This document shows positions 1 through 8,620 of a DNA stretch of 38,247 nt, in pieces. The DNA is from Acrocarpospora corrugata (lineage in GTDB: Bacteria > Actinomycetota > Actinomycetes > Streptosporangiales > Streptosporangiaceae): NCBI RefSeq assembly GCF_009687845.1, contig NZ_BLAD01000102.1, positions 1 through 38,247 on the forward strand, given 5' to 3'. The notes below the pieces were generated by a model. The model did no database searches and was not told the DNA's origin. It saw only the letters and a list, made by a program, of their open reading frames with translations. The position numbers and the translations under genes are program-made. Numbering within the stretch: position 1 is the stretch's first letter; each line of letters opens with the position of its first letter.

Positions 1-1124
1 AGCGTCGCCCCGGTCGAGGTGATCGCGGACGCCGTCGGCGTGCCCGGTGTCGTCGGTGGAGTCGTGTCATTGGTCGGGGTGCCACCGTCGAGCGCGTTGT
101 GGACCGCCGTGTACGCGGGCTTGACCGCGTAATTGTTGTCGTAGATCAGGGCGAAGCCCTCACCGGAGAAGGTGTCCGGCACCCACGAGTACTTGTCGGT
201 GAAGCCCCAGATCGTCACACCGGCGCACGCGGTGACCGCGTTACAGGCGTTGATGACGTTGGTGTAGTACTGGGCCTGCGTGGTGTCCTTGGCCGCGGTC
301 CGCGGGGTCTGCATGCGGACGTCCAGCTCGGTGACCCTGACCTGGACCCCGAGGTTGGCGAAACGCTGCATGTTCTGCTGGATGTCGTTCGGGAAGCCGA
401 ACTGGATCGCCAGGTGGCCCTGGAAGCCGACGCAGTCGACCGGCACGTTCTGCGCGCGCAGCGACTGAACCAGGTTGAACATGGCGGTGGACTTGGCGTT
501 GATGCCCTCGACGTTGTAGTCGTTGATGCACAGGCGGGCGTTCGGGTCGGCGGCCCGCGCGGCGCGGAAGGCGTCGGCGATGTAGCTCTGGCCCAGCGTG
601 TTGAACCAGAACGACTGCCGCATGTTGCCGTTGTCGTCGAAGACCTCGTTCACGACGTCCCAGGAGACCACGGTCGCGTTGTTCGCGTACCGGCCGACGA
701 CGGTGGCGATGTGCTCGTTCATCGCGGCCCGCATGTTGGTGGCGTTCAGACCCTGCACCCAGCCCGGCGTCTGGCTGTGCCACACCAGCGTGTGCCCGTG
801 AACCTGCTGGTTGTTCTGGGTGGCAAAGTTGACGATCTGGTCGGCACCGGTGAACGTGTACTGGTTGTCGTTCGGCTCGGTCGACTCCCACTTCATCGCG
901 TTCTCGGCCGTGATCTGGTTGAACTCCGTGGACGCGATATTCCGGTAAGCCGTCTCGTTGGCGAGCGGAGTTGTCGCGATCGCGGCACCGATGAACTTGC
1001 CCCGTTCGACGGCATGCCCGCGAAGGGTCCCGTCAGCGTGGGCGGGCGTGGCGATGAGAACGCTGGCCGCAGCCGACGCCACCGCGCAGACCACCGCGAG
1101 AGATCGCCATTTCGAGGAAGGCAC
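1..1124 (-). CDS. Secreted GH10 endo-1,4-beta-xylanase (3' end outside window)
   Basis: This gene encodes an extracellular glycoside hydrolase family 10 endoxylanase that cleaves internal beta-1,4 bonds of xylan. The GTG start at 1124 follows an AGGAG site by five bases. Residues 1-30 form a Sec signal peptide (basic start, Ala/Val core, ending AHA). The GH10 barrel runs from about residue 40 to 342. The acid/base glutamate is E160 in WDVVNEVF and the nucleophile is E266 in TELDVRM, with the usual spacing of just over 100 residues; the HGHTLVWHSQTP and WGFTDKYSWVP motifs are also present. After the barrel, a Thr/Pro-rich linker leads into what looks like the first strand of a fibronectin-III or carbohydrate-binding module. 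The reading frame is still open at base 1, so the C-terminal domain is missing from view. Two GAAA/TTTC palindromes lie upstream. Family and activity are secure; the identity of the accessory domain is inference. Confidence 0.96.
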   Translation of the reverse strand, partial: MPSSKWRSLAVVCAVASAAASVLIATPAHADGTLRGHAVERGKFIGAAIATTPLANETAYRNIASTEFNQITAENAMKWESTEPNDNQYTFTGADQIVNFATQNNQQVHGHTLVWHSQTPGWVQGLNATNMRAAMNEHIATVVGRYANNATVVSWDVVNEVFDDNGNMRQSFWFNTLGQSYIADAFRAARAADPNARLCINDYNVEGINAKSTAMFNLVQSLRAQNVPVDCVGFQGHLAIQFGFPNDIQQNMQRFANLGVQVRVTELDVRMQTPRTAAKDTTQAQYYTNVINACNAVTACAGVTIWGFTDKYSWVPDTFSGEGFALIYDNNYAVKPAYTAVHNALDGGTPTNDTTPPTTPGTPTASAITSTGAT

Positions 1125-1138
1125 AGGATCTCCTTTTC

Positions 1139-1160
1139 CGAAAGTTTTCGATAGCTTTCG
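1139..1160 (-). promoter_or_regulatory. Palindromic operator candidate adjoining the xylanase ribosome-binding site
   Basis: CGAAAG and CTTTCG arms lie 10 bases apart, and inside them CGAAA-GT-TTTCG forms a second, shorter palindrome. GAAA/TTTC inverted repeats are a recognised operator type in front of actinomycete xylanase genes. The position, directly upstream of the ribosome-binding site, fits repression by roadblock. Binding by a LacI-type repressor is inference. Confidence 0.55.
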
Positions 1161-1261
1161 TGTTGTCCACGGAGGCTAGAATTCCCCGGAAGAGGGGTCA
1201 ATCCCCAGGCAGGAACGGGCCAGCGGCAGAGTCCTGACCCCATAAAATATCGGGCCGCTAT

Positions 1262-1272
1262 TGAAACTTTCA
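1262..1272 (-). promoter_or_regulatory. Second GAAA/TTTC operator candidate upstream of the xylanase
   Basis: TGAAA-C-TTTCA is a perfect 11-base palindrome 138 bases upstream of the xylanase start. It shares the GAAA/TTTC core with the 1139-1160 site, so two sites could act together on the xylanase promoter between them. Confidence 0.5.
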
Positions 1273-1304
1273 GTTACCCGGTGGCAACACCGGTATAACG
1301 AAGA

Positions 1305-1330
1305 ATCCCCATCGGAGCCCCGATGGGGAT
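1305..1330 (-). terminator. Hairpin terminator of the NCS2 permease gene
   Basis: An 11-bp perfect stem (1305-1315 with 1320-1330, loop AGCC) lies 13 bases after the permease stop codon at 1343. There is no long T-run, which is common for actinomycete terminators. A second small hairpin, CCGGTG-GCAA-CACCGG at 1278-1293, follows on the same side. Confidence 0.75.
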
Positions 1331-1342
1331 CCTCGCACCAGA

Positions 1343-2821
1343 TCAGCCGAGGTTGAGGAGGATCTTCAGCGGGCCGAGCGCGAAGTAGATCACGAACAGC
1401 GCGGTGACCACCCAGAGCAGCGGATGGATTTCCCGGGTCTTCCCCTTGACGAGCTTGATCAGGACGTAGGCGATGAAACCGGCGCCGATCCCGTTCGCGA
1501 TCGAGTACGTGAACGGCATCAGCACGATGGTGAGGAACGCCGGGATGGCGATCTCGAAGTCGGTGAAGTCGATCTCCCGGATCGAGGTCATCATCAGGAA
1601 GCCGACGACCACCAGCGCGGGCGCGGCCGCCTCGTAAGGAACCACCGCCACCAGCGGCGCCAGGAACATCGTGAGCAGGAAGAGCACACCGGTGACCACA
1701 CTGGCCAGACCGGTGCGAGCGCCCTCCCCCACCCCCGCCGCCGACTCGATGTAGGTGGTGTTGGACGACACCGAACCCGCGCCACCGGCCGCGGCGGCGA
1801 TGGAGTCGACCAGCAGGATCTCGCGGGTCTTGGGCAGCGTGCCGTCCTCCTGCATCAGGTTCGCCTGCTTGCCGACGCCCACGATGGTCCCCATCGTGTC
1901 GAAGAAGTCGGTGATCAGCAGAGTGAAGACCAGCAGGAGCGCCAGCACCACGGAGATCTTCGAGAACGCCCCGAACAGGCTGAACTGCCCGAGCAGGCTC
2001 AGGTCCGGAAGCGCGAAGATCTTGTCGATGGCCGGCAGATCCGGCGTGTTGAGCCCGAACCCGTACGGGTTGTACGGCTGCCCCGGCGGATTCGCCGGCC
2101 CGACCTTGGCGAACAGCTCCACGATGATCGCGAAGACGGTCGTCGACACGATGCCGATCAGGATCGCGCCCCTCACCTTGCGCGCCACCAGCACGATGGT
2201 GGTGAGCAGGCCGACCACGAAGACCAGGATCGGCCAGCTGGCCAGCGCGCCGGCGATGCCGAGCTCGATCGGCGGGGCCGGGGCGGCCGTCTTGCGGACG
2301 AATCCGGCGTCCACGAACCCGATCAGCGCGATGAACAGGCCGATGCCGACCGAGATGGCCGTCTTCAGGCTGCCTGGAATGGCATGGAAGACGGCTGTCC
2401 GGAATCCGGTCAGCACCAGCAGCAGGATGATCAGACCTTCCAGGACCACCAGGCCCATCGCGTCTTCCCACGACATCTGGGTGGCGATGCCGTACGTCAC
2501 GAAGGCGTTCAGGCCGAGACCGGCCGCGAGCGCGAACGGGACGTTGGCCACGATGCCCATCAGGATGGTCAGCACACCGGCCACGAAGGCGGTGGCCACG
2601 GCCACCAGGGGGATGTTGTCGGTGAGGCCGTCGCCGAGGAACTGGCCGTCGGCGTCCTTGACCGTACCGATGATGATCGGGTTCAGGACGACGATGTAGG
2701 CCATGGTGAAGAACGTGGCGAGACCGCCGCGCACTTCGGTCCCGACCGTCGAACCACGGTCCGAGATCTTGAAGTACTTGTTGAGAAAACTGGCACTTTG
2801 GGGGGTTTGGGTGAGACTCAC
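1343..2821 (-). CDS. NCS2 family purine permease (AzgA/PbuG-like)
   Basis: This is an integral membrane nucleobase:cation symporter of the NCS2 branch that takes up adenine, guanine or hypoxanthine (COG2252-like). The N-terminal stretch FKISDRGSTVGTEVRGGLATFFTMAYIV is split by the first helix, followed by the ALAAGLGLNAF segment, the DFFDTMGTIVGVG motif near the middle and the SSNTTYIESAAGVGEGARTG-type loop, all hallmarks of this clade. About 12-14 hydrophobic segments fill the 492 residues. The frame stays open 46 codons further upstream, to 2959, but that would overlap the divergent gene at 2947. The GTG at 2821, beginning VSLTQTPQ, gives the expected family N-terminus, although its ribosome-binding site is weak. 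The exact substrate cannot be read from the sequence. Confidence 0.93.
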   Translation of the reverse strand: MSLTQTPQSASFLNKYFKISDRGSTVGTEVRGGLATFFTMAYIVVLNPIIIGTVKDADGQFLGDGLTDNIPLVAVATAFVAGVLTILMGIVANVPFALAAGLGLNAFVTYGIATQMSWEDAMGLVVLEGLIILLLVLTGFRTAVFHAIPGSLKTAISVGIGLFIALIGFVDAGFVRKTAAPAPPIELGIAGALASWPILVFVVGLLTTIVLVARKVRGAILIGIVSTTVFAIIVELFAKVGPANPPGQPYNPYGFGLNTPDLPAIDKIFALPDLSLLGQFSLFGAFSKISVVLALLLVFTLLITDFFDTMGTIVGVGKQANLMQEDGTLPKTREILLVDSIAAAAGGAGSVSSNTTYIESAAGVGEGARTGLASVVTGVLFLLTMFLAPLVAVVPYEAAAPALVVVGFLMMTSIREIDFTDFEIAIPAFLTIVLMPFTYSIANGIGAGFIAYVLIKLVKGKTREIHPLLWVVTALFVIYFALGPLKILLNLG

Positions 2822-2946
2822 GCGCGCAGAGTGACACCCATTACCAGCTGCGAAAAGACCCACGAGACCGACGTGATTCTTTCGTGATCGATTCGTGTAC
2901 GACCCGCGCTCATCCTCACGATGACCTGGTCGCCTAGGCTGATCGG

Positions 2947-3159
2947 ATGAAGCCGCCACGCAAACCGGACCCGGAGCCGCTGCAGACCAACGACTCCGCC
3001 ACCATCCTCGTCGGCATCGGACTCTGGGTGGCCGCCCTGCTGGCGCTGCTCGTCATCCGCCCGGCCCAGAGCTGGTGGATCTGGACCTGCGTGGCCGGCA
3101 TCGGCCTCGGCTGCTTCGGCCTCACCTACGTGTACCGCCGCAACCAGCGACAGAAGTAA
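2947..3159 (+). CDS. DUF2530 small membrane protein
   Basis: A 70-residue protein with a proline- and charge-rich cytoplasmic start, two hydrophobic helices (about residues 20-38 and 42-62) and a basic tail ending RRNQRQK. Composition, length and the SATILVGIGLWVAALLAL region match the actinobacterial DUF2530 family, whose function is unknown. It is divergent from the purine permease (125 bases between starts) and convergent with the sacsin-like gene, whose stop lies 3 bases beyond its own. The ATG at 2947 is the only sensible start. Confidence 0.85.
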   Translation: MKPPRKPDPEPLQTNDSATILVGIGLWVAALLALLVIRPAQSWWIWTCVAGIGLGCFGLTYVYRRNQRQK

Positions 3160-3162
3160 CGC

Positions 3163-6100
3163 TCAGCTGTCGAGATCGGCCTCGGCCAGCAGCAGCGGCA
3201 CCCGCGCCGGGTCGCGCAGCAGGGCGGCCACGGCGAGCCGGTCCCCCCACTGCCCGGCCGCCCAGGCGAGACCCCGCGCGAGACCTTCCACGCCGCTGGC
3301 GTGCACCTTGCCGTCGAAGAAACGCCACGGGATCGGCCGGCCGTCGACCAGCAGCTCCTCGTGCTCGACATACGTGGCCGGGGCGGTCGGGAGCAGGGCG
3401 TGGACCTCGGGCGGGACCTGGCTTTCTGTTCCGGTGGAGGTCACGTCGCCGGTGACGATCTCGCCCACCAGCGGCAGGTCGAGCACCTCGGAGAGGGCTT
3501 CGGCCAGGTCGAAGGGGGCCAGGATCAGCGGCCGGTCGGCCACCAGGGCCAGCAGGTCGGGGGCTTCGACGACGACCGGCTCGCCCGGCGGGGAGTCGCC
3601 GCCGGCGACCTGGCCGTCCTCCGCGTCGGCGACCACGATGGCGCCGTTGAGGATGGCGCGGACGGCCGACGGCGGGCGGATCCGGGAGGGTTCCACCCCG
3701 GCGACGGCCATCCACAGGGCGCGCAGCTGAGGGCGGTCGAGTTCGATGGCGGGGTCGGCCATCAGGTCGAGCAGCTCTTCCGGGCCGCCGTGCGAGGCCA
3801 GCAGGTCCGCCAGGGTGGAGCGCACGCCGATCATGGTCAGCGCGGTCTCGTCCAGGTCGGCGGGGGCGTCGCCGTACAGGCCGAACAGGAGCGGGTCGCC
3901 GGAGGGCAGGCGCAGCGACGTGGGCGTTCTGTCCCCAAGCACCGGGTGCTTGGACAGCCACCACGCGGTGTAGGACGGGACCTCGACGACCTCGCCCGCG
4001 ACCAGCACCCGGAGCGGGAGCAGCGCGGCGCGCAGCGGCGGCCGGGCCAGCAGGGTGAGGGCGGCCTTCCAGTCGGCGACGTACTCCAGGTCGCGGATGG
4101 CGGTGAACTCGCGCGCCACCGGGGGCACGTCGAATTCGGGCAGCAGGTCGAGGATCGCGTCCAGCCACTCGTCCTCGCGGTCCAGGTCGTGCTCGCACTC
4201 GTCGGGGTCGAGTAGTACGTCGGAGTCGTTGACTACGGCGAATCCGTCGAGCACGCCCGCTGCGGCGAGGACGCGGGAGCCGTATTTCTCGACCAGGTCG
4301 GGGGCGGCGAACGGCGCTTCCAGGTCGATCAGTTTGGCCAGGTCGCCGCCTTCCAGCAGCAGCTCACCGGCCGTGTAGACGGCTCCGTCCGCGCCGCGGA
4401 GCGCGAGATCGGCCAGCCAGGGGGCTTCGCCGGCGGACAGACCGGCCGCGTCCACCAGGGCGAGCACGGCCTGCGCGACCGGTTCGGGATCAGCGCTGCC
4501 GGCCGACTCGGTCACGGCCGCGTGGGTGAGCGGATCTTCCAGGACGGTCCGGGGGGTAGCCTCGCCCGCCCCCAGCCGGAGCAGCAGCGGATGCGCCGCT
4601 TCGGGGTGCACGATCCGCAGCCCCAGCGGAGCCAGCGCGGCCGGATCGAAGCCGCCCTCGGTCAGCAGCAGCGTGCCGCGTGCCCCGCGGACCAGCCGCC
4701 CGTCCGCGAGCGGCACCGCGACGGCCGCGATCGCCTCCGGGTCGTCGGCGGGCAGCACCTCGTACAGCGCCCGCCACCAGGACGGTTCCCGGTCGGCCAC
4801 CTCGTCGCCTGAGAGCATGTCGACGACGTCGGCCAGCTCGACCCGGCGCACGCCCAGTGTGGTCAGCGCGGGATGCCGGGACGGCCAGCCGGTGGGCAGC
4901 AGGCCGGGGACCAGGTCGGCGACCTGCTCCAGGAACTCGCCGGAACCGGCGACCGCGCGGGCCTGCCGCCCGGCGACGAGCGACTCGTCGGTCTGCTCGG
5001 CCAGCTCGGACATCAGCCGGTAGGCGTCGGATTCCGCGGGCAGGTCGGTGGCCCAGCGGCGGTTCAGCGTGGCCCGGAACTGGTCCTCGCCGTCCGGGTC
5101 CGACGGCGCGGAGAGCGCGGGAAGCAGCGGAGTGCCCGGCAGCAGCGAGACGATCTCGCGGCGGATGGCCGCGTCGAGTTCGCCCTTGCCGAGCATGCCC
5201 GGCACCAGGTCGAGCAGCTTCGGGGTGCGCGGCAACTGGCGCAGAAGCAGCACATACAGCTCGGCGGCGCGGCGGATCAGGAAGTCGGTCAGCGGGCCGG
5301 TCGCGACATGCCGCCGGTCGGTCGCCAGCGGGAAGGTGGCGATCAGCAGCGCGGGCAGGTCGAGCGGTTCCTCGCTGGGGGTGGGGGCGTGGATGACGGC
5401 CGGGACGTCCTTCGGCAGGGCGCGCGGTTCGCCGTTCCTGACCGGGACGGCCCAGCGGACCTGCCAGAACGGGCGGGCGCGCTCCTCGGTGGGGCGGTCG
5501 GCGAAGAGTTCCGCGACCTGTTCGGGGGCGAAGGAGCCCGTGGCGGTGCTGACGTGCCAGCCGTCGGAGGTGACCGTGCGGACCTCGCCGTCGAGTTCGA
5601 TCTCGATGACGGTGAGGGCGGGCATCACCAGCGGGAGGGCCGGGCTGGTCTCCTCCAGCATCTGGCGAACGGCCTGCTCGGCGACCTTGTCGCGGAGCGG
5701 GAGCCGGACCAGCGTCTCGAAGCCGTCGGGGACGGTCGCCGGGTCCATCGGGAACGGGAGGCGCAGCAGCGGGACATGCCCGGCGCGTTCCGCCAGTTCA
5801 GCGCTGACGGTGGGCTGGGCCGCGACCAGGGCGCCGGTCTCCTCGCGAGACCAGCGCACGCCGCCGGACGAGCGCGAATACACCGACGGGGAGTCACAGA
5901 CCGAGACAACGGCGGCGAAACCCACACCGAAACGGCCAGCCGCCCCGATCTCATCGCGTTTCGCCGAAACCCGCAGGGTGGACAGGCCCTCGACGCCGGC
6001 CGCGTCCAGCGGAGCTCCGGTGTTGGCCGCCTCCAGGACGCCGTCCCGCAGGGACAGCCGCAGCCGTCCCGGCACACCCGCGCGCAGCGCGGCGTCGGCC

Positions 6101-6255
6101 GCGTTCTGGGCGAGCTCGACGATCAGCCGGTCCCGGTAACCGCCCAGCGCGAAGTCCTCTTCGGCGTTCGCGTCCTCCCGGAACCGGGCAGGGGAGGCCG
6201 CCCAGGCGGCGAGGACGGTTTCGCGCAGGCGTGTGGTGCCGAAGGAGTCGTTCAT
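3163..6255 (-). CDS. Sacsin-N/Hsp90-like GHKL ATPase domain protein, 1030 aa
   Basis: A large cytoplasmic protein with an N-terminal GHKL (Hsp90/histidine-kinase type) nucleotide fold resembling the sacsin N-terminal repeat. The N-box is ELAQNAADAA at residues 47-56 (N51 and D54 as Mg/ATP ligands), a G1-like turn ANTGAPLDAAG lies at 77-87, and the glycine lid motif GRFGVGF at 107-113. The remaining ~900 residues are Leu/Ala/Asp-rich, have no recognised catalytic motif, and contain repeated short segments built on LPLV and LLPL. The family is known as sacsin N-terminal ATP-binding-like domain-containing protein and is widespread in actinobacteria; no member function is established as far as I know. 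The ATG at 6255 is preceded by GAGAGCGTGAG. It is followed downstream by convergent DUF2530, and DUF3027 lies upstream on the same strand, 66 bases away. Confidence 0.88.
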   Translation of the reverse strand: MNDSFGTTRLRETVLAAWAASPARFREDANAEEDFALGGYRDRLIVELAQNAADAALRAGVPGRLRLSLRDGVLEAANTGAPLDAAGVEGLSTLRVSAKRDEIGAAGRFGVGFAAVVSVCDSPSVYSRSSGGVRWSREETGALVAAQPTVSAELAERAGHVPLLRLPFPMDPATVPDGFETLVRLPLRDKVAEQAVRQMLEETSPALPLVMPALTVIEIELDGEVRTVTSDGWHVSTATGSFAPEQVAELFADRPTEERARPFWQVRWAVPVRNGEPRALPKDVPAVIHAPTPSEEPLDLPALLIATFPLATDRRHVATGPLTDFLIRRAAELYVLLLRQLPRTPKLLDLVPGMLGKGELDAAIRREIVSLLPGTPLLPALSAPSDPDGEDQFRATLNRRWATDLPAESDAYRLMSELAEQTDESLVAGRQARAVAGSGEFLEQVADLVPGLLPTGWPSRHPALTTLGVRRVELADVVDMLSGDEVADREPSWWRALYEVLPADDPEAIAAVAVPLADGRLVRGARGTLLLTEGGFDPAALAPLGLRIVHPEAAHPLLLRLGAGEATPRTVLEDPLTHAAVTESAGSADPEPVAQAVLALVDAAGLSAGEAPWLADLALRGADGAVYTAGELLLEGGDLAKLIDLEAPFAAPDLVEKYGSRVLAAAGVLDGFAVVNDSDVLLDPDECEHDLDREDEWLDAILDLLPEFDVPPVAREFTAIRDLEYVADWKAALTLLARPPLRAALLPLRVLVAGEVVEVPSYTAWWLSKHPVLGDRTPTSLRLPSGDPLLFGLYGDAPADLDETALTMIGVRSTLADLLASHGGPEELLDLMADPAIELDRPQLRALWMAVAGVEPSRIRPPSAVRAILNGAIVVADAEDGQVAGGDSPPGEPVVVEAPDLLALVADRPLILAPFDLAEALSEVLDLPLVGEIVTGDVTSTGTESQVPPEVHALLPTAPATYVEHEELLVDGRPIPWRFFDGKVHASGVEGLARGLAWAAGQWGDRLAVAALLRDPARVPLLLAEADLDS

Positions 6256-6321
6256 CTCACGCTCTCGGAAGGGGCTGATCCAGCCAACGTAGGTTAGCGC
6301 CCCTACCCGACATTCCTTGCC

Positions 6322-7119
6322 TCAGCCAAGATCTTGGTCAGCACCGGCTTCCGCGTCGGTTTCGTCGTCGGGCATGAGGTCGTAGCCGAGGTCGTCCAGA
6401 ATCGGCTGCGCGTGGTCCGGAGTCATCGACGGCACCGTCGTCGCCTCCGAGTGCGCCCCGCAGCCGTGGTCGGCGGCGACCACCCGGGCGTCGTCCGGCG
6501 CATACTCATTCGCGCACACCCCGAACCCGAGCCGGAGGGCGCCGGCCAGCGGCCAGTAGAAGCCGCAGGTCGAACACTGGGCGGGCGCGGCGGCGGCGAG
6601 CGGCGTGTCCGGGCCAGGCTCGCCGTTGTGCCAGCGTTGCACGGCCAGGTCGCGGCCCAGCGGCGAGAGCACCCGGGCGCGGCCCAGACCGTACTCGAAA
6701 ATCATCTGGTGGTCGGTGTCGTCGTCGGTTTCGGTGAAGCCGGGGGCCAGCCGGTCGTCGTCGGCCTCGGCCGGCAGCAGGTCGCCGACGCCCAGGTCAC
6801 CGGGGCGGAGCCGCTGGTTCCACGGCACCCAGGTGGGCGCCAGCAGCGCGCCGGCCCCGGGCAGCAGGACGGTCTCGCTGATGGTCACATTCCTGGCGCG
6901 GGACGCGCGGGCGACGGTGATCGCCCAGCGCCAGCCCTGGTAGGCGCGATCGAGACAGACGAAGTAGTGGGTGACCACACGGTCACCCTCACTGTCGAAG
7001 CCCAGATACTCGCCCACCTCGCCGGGCCTGGCGATCTCCTCGGCGCCGCGCCGGGCCAGTTCGACGGCGGCGGAGCAGGCCTGGTCGGCTGCCGAGCTTC
7101 TGATCCGGGTACGACTCAC
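6322..7119 (-). CDS. DUF3027 family protein
   Basis: A 265-residue cytoplasmic protein of the actinobacterial DUF3027 family. The N-terminal half contains the conserved segment GEYLGFDSEGDRVVTHYF (residues 35-52) and an RWAITVARASRARNVTISE strand-rich region, followed by TWVPWNQRLRPGDLGVGDLLP. The C-terminal half has a likely metal site, CSTCGFYWPL (C182, C185), then GVCANEYAPDD (C202) and ADHGCGAHSE (H218, C220, H223). Function is unknown. The GTG start at 7119 has no clear Shine-Dalgarno sequence, so a leaderless or near-leaderless transcript is possible. It is divergent from the MFS gene at 7208. Actinobacterial genomes often keep this gene near cold-shock and MFS genes, as here. Confidence 0.88.
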   Translation of the reverse strand: MSRTRIRSSAADQACSAAVELARRGAEEIARPGEVGEYLGFDSEGDRVVTHYFVCLDRAYQGWRWAITVARASRARNVTISETVLLPGAGALLAPTWVPWNQRLRPGDLGVGDLLPAEADDDRLAPGFTETDDDTDHQMIFEYGLGRARVLSPLGRDLAVQRWHNGEPGPDTPLAAAAPAQCSTCGFYWPLAGALRLGFGVCANEYAPDDARVVAADHGCGAHSEATTVPSMTPDHAQPILDDLGYDLMPDDETDAEAGADQDLG

Positions 7120-7125
7120 ACTTTA

Positions 7126-7190
7126 TTTTCACCTACGCCAGGAGCGGACAGCACCCGACCCGGTCGGTAAGACTGGATTTTCAACCTACG
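7126..7190. repeat. Direct repeat TTTTCA(A)CCTACG in the DUF3027/MFS divergent region
   Basis: TTTTCACCTACG at 7126-7137 and TTTTCAACCTACG at 7178-7190 lie in the same orientation in the 88-base gap between divergent genes. AACCTAC also occurs upstream of the sacsin-like gene (minus strand, near 6293) and of the cold-shock gene (minus strand, near 9062). It may be a shared promoter or operator element; this is weak evidence. Confidence 0.3.
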
Positions 7191-7207
7191 GGGAGGGAGC
7201 GTCACCT

Positions 7208-8617
7208 GTGGCGGGTGCCTGGGATCGTGTTCGGCGCGCAGGTCGGGGGACCGCCCGCGCCAGCCGTACCGCTGCGGGGGCCACGGTCCGAGCGGGGCAG
7301 ACGGTGGCCAGAGGCGGGCGGCGAGTGGGGCAGGCGACCCGGCGGCTGACCTATGCGCAAGGGGCGGGCCGGACCGGGCTCGGCCGATTGATCGAGTTGA
7401 CGGCGGCGCACAGCGCGGGGGACGCGTTCATCACCGTCTCGCTGGCCGGGGCGCTGTTCTTCGGGCTGCCGGTCGGGCAGGCGCGCGGGCAGGTGGCGCT
7501 CTACCTGGTCATCACGATGGTCCCGTTCACGGTGGTCGCGCCTTTCGTCGGGCCGGTGCTCGACCGGTTCCGGTCGGGGCGGCGTTATGTGATGGCGGGC
7601 ACACTGTTCGCCCGGGGGCTGCTCTGCTGGGGGATGGCCTCCTCGGTCGTGTACGGCGACGTGCTGTCGCTGTTCCCGGCCGCGCTGGCGGTGCTGGTGC
7701 TGTCGAAGGCGTACAACGTGTCCCGGGCCGCGATCATGCCGAGCGTGCTCCCCGCCGACATCACCCTCGTCACCGCCAACGCCAGAGTCGCCCTGTTCGC
7801 CCTGGTCGCGGCCGGTGGCGCGGCCGCCGCCTCGGCCGGTCTGACCGCCTGGATCGGCGCGGAATGGGTGCTGCGCGGCGCGATGGTGCTCTTCCTGATC
7901 TGCGGCGTCGTCGCGGTACGGCTCCCGCGCCACGTCGACTCCCCCGACACCGACGAGGACGAGGAGGCCCCGGCCCCCGGCTGGCGGACCTGGTTCCAGG
8001 TCGGCCCGGTGGTCGGCGAGGCGATCCGGGCCAACGCCGCGATCCGCATCCAGGCCGGCTTCCTGGTGTTCTTCCTGCTCTTCCTGGTCCAGGACAAGCA
8101 CCTGCCCGGCTTCGCGCCCGAGATCACGATCGGCCTGCTGGCCGCCGCCGCGGGTGGCGGCGGCCTGATGGGCGCGGCCGTCGCGTCCTGGGCCCGCTCG
8201 CACTCCCCGCAGCTGATCGTCCTGGCCACTTTGGCGCTGACCACCGTCACCACGATCGTGGCCGCGTTCTTCTTCACCCTCTGGACGGCCGTCGCCGTCG
8301 CCCTGGTCGGCGCGTTCGCGCAGGGCCTGGGCAAACTCGCGCTGGACGCCATCGTGCAGCGCGAGATCGGCGAGGAGGTGCGCTCCTCGACCTTCGGCGT
8401 GGTCGAGGCGCTGCTGCAGATCGCGTGGGTGTTCGGCGGCCTGATCGGATTGATGCTGTCGCTGTTCGCCCGCGGCCCCGCCGGTTTCACGGTGATGGCC
8501 GTGGTGCTGGCGCTGTCGCTCGGCTGGCTGCTCGCGGGCAGGCGCAGACGGCTCCGCGCCAAGCCGGTACGGCTACCCGCGACGACGGACACGAAGCCGT
8601 TAACCAATCCGTTCTAG
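7208..8617 (+). CDS. MFS transporter with basic N-terminal extension
   Basis: A 469-residue major facilitator superfamily protein. The first ~55 residues are an unusual Arg/Ala/Gly-rich basic extension (VRRAGRGTARASRTAAG and similar), followed by about 12 hydrophobic helices beginning at LIELTAAHSAGDAFITVSLAG. The loop GPVLDRFRSGRR corresponds to the conserved MFS loop 2-3 motif, and an acidic SPDTDEDEEAP loop separates the two halves. A strong GGGGAGGGA site lies eight bases before the GTG at 7208; the frame is open further upstream, but no better start exists. The substrate is unknown. It is convergent with the cold-shock gene, with stops 3 bases apart. Confidence 0.9.
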   Translation: MAGAWDRVRRAGRGTARASRTAAGATVRAGQTVARGGRRVGQATRRLTYAQGAGRTGLGRLIELTAAHSAGDAFITVSLAGALFFGLPVGQARGQVALYLVITMVPFTVVAPFVGPVLDRFRSGRRYVMAGTLFARGLLCWGMASSVVYGDVLSLFPAALAVLVLSKAYNVSRAAIMPSVLPADITLVTANARVALFALVAAGGAAAASAGLTAWIGAEWVLRGAMVLFLICGVVAVRLPRHVDSPDTDEDEEAPAPGWRTWFQVGPVVGEAIRANAAIRIQAGFLVFFLLFLVQDKHLPGFAPEITIGLLAAAAGGGGLMGAAVASWARSHSPQLIVLATLALTTVTTIVAAFFFTLWTAVAVALVGAFAQGLGKLALDAIVQREIGEEVRSSTFGVVEALLQIAWVFGGLIGLMLSLFARGPAGFTVMAVVLALSLGWLLAGRRRRLRAKPVRLPATTDTKPLTNPF

Positions 8618-8620
8618 CCT

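Noticed and set aside
99..1154. 351-codon frame on the plus strand opposite the xylanase
   Set aside because: Antisense shadow of the GH10 gene created by GC-rich third positions; the GH10 product is unambiguous.
1424..2887. Long plus-strand frame opposite the NCS2 permease
   Set aside because: Arg/His/Asp/Gln-rich composition typical of antisense frames, no family signal; the permease on the minus strand is real.
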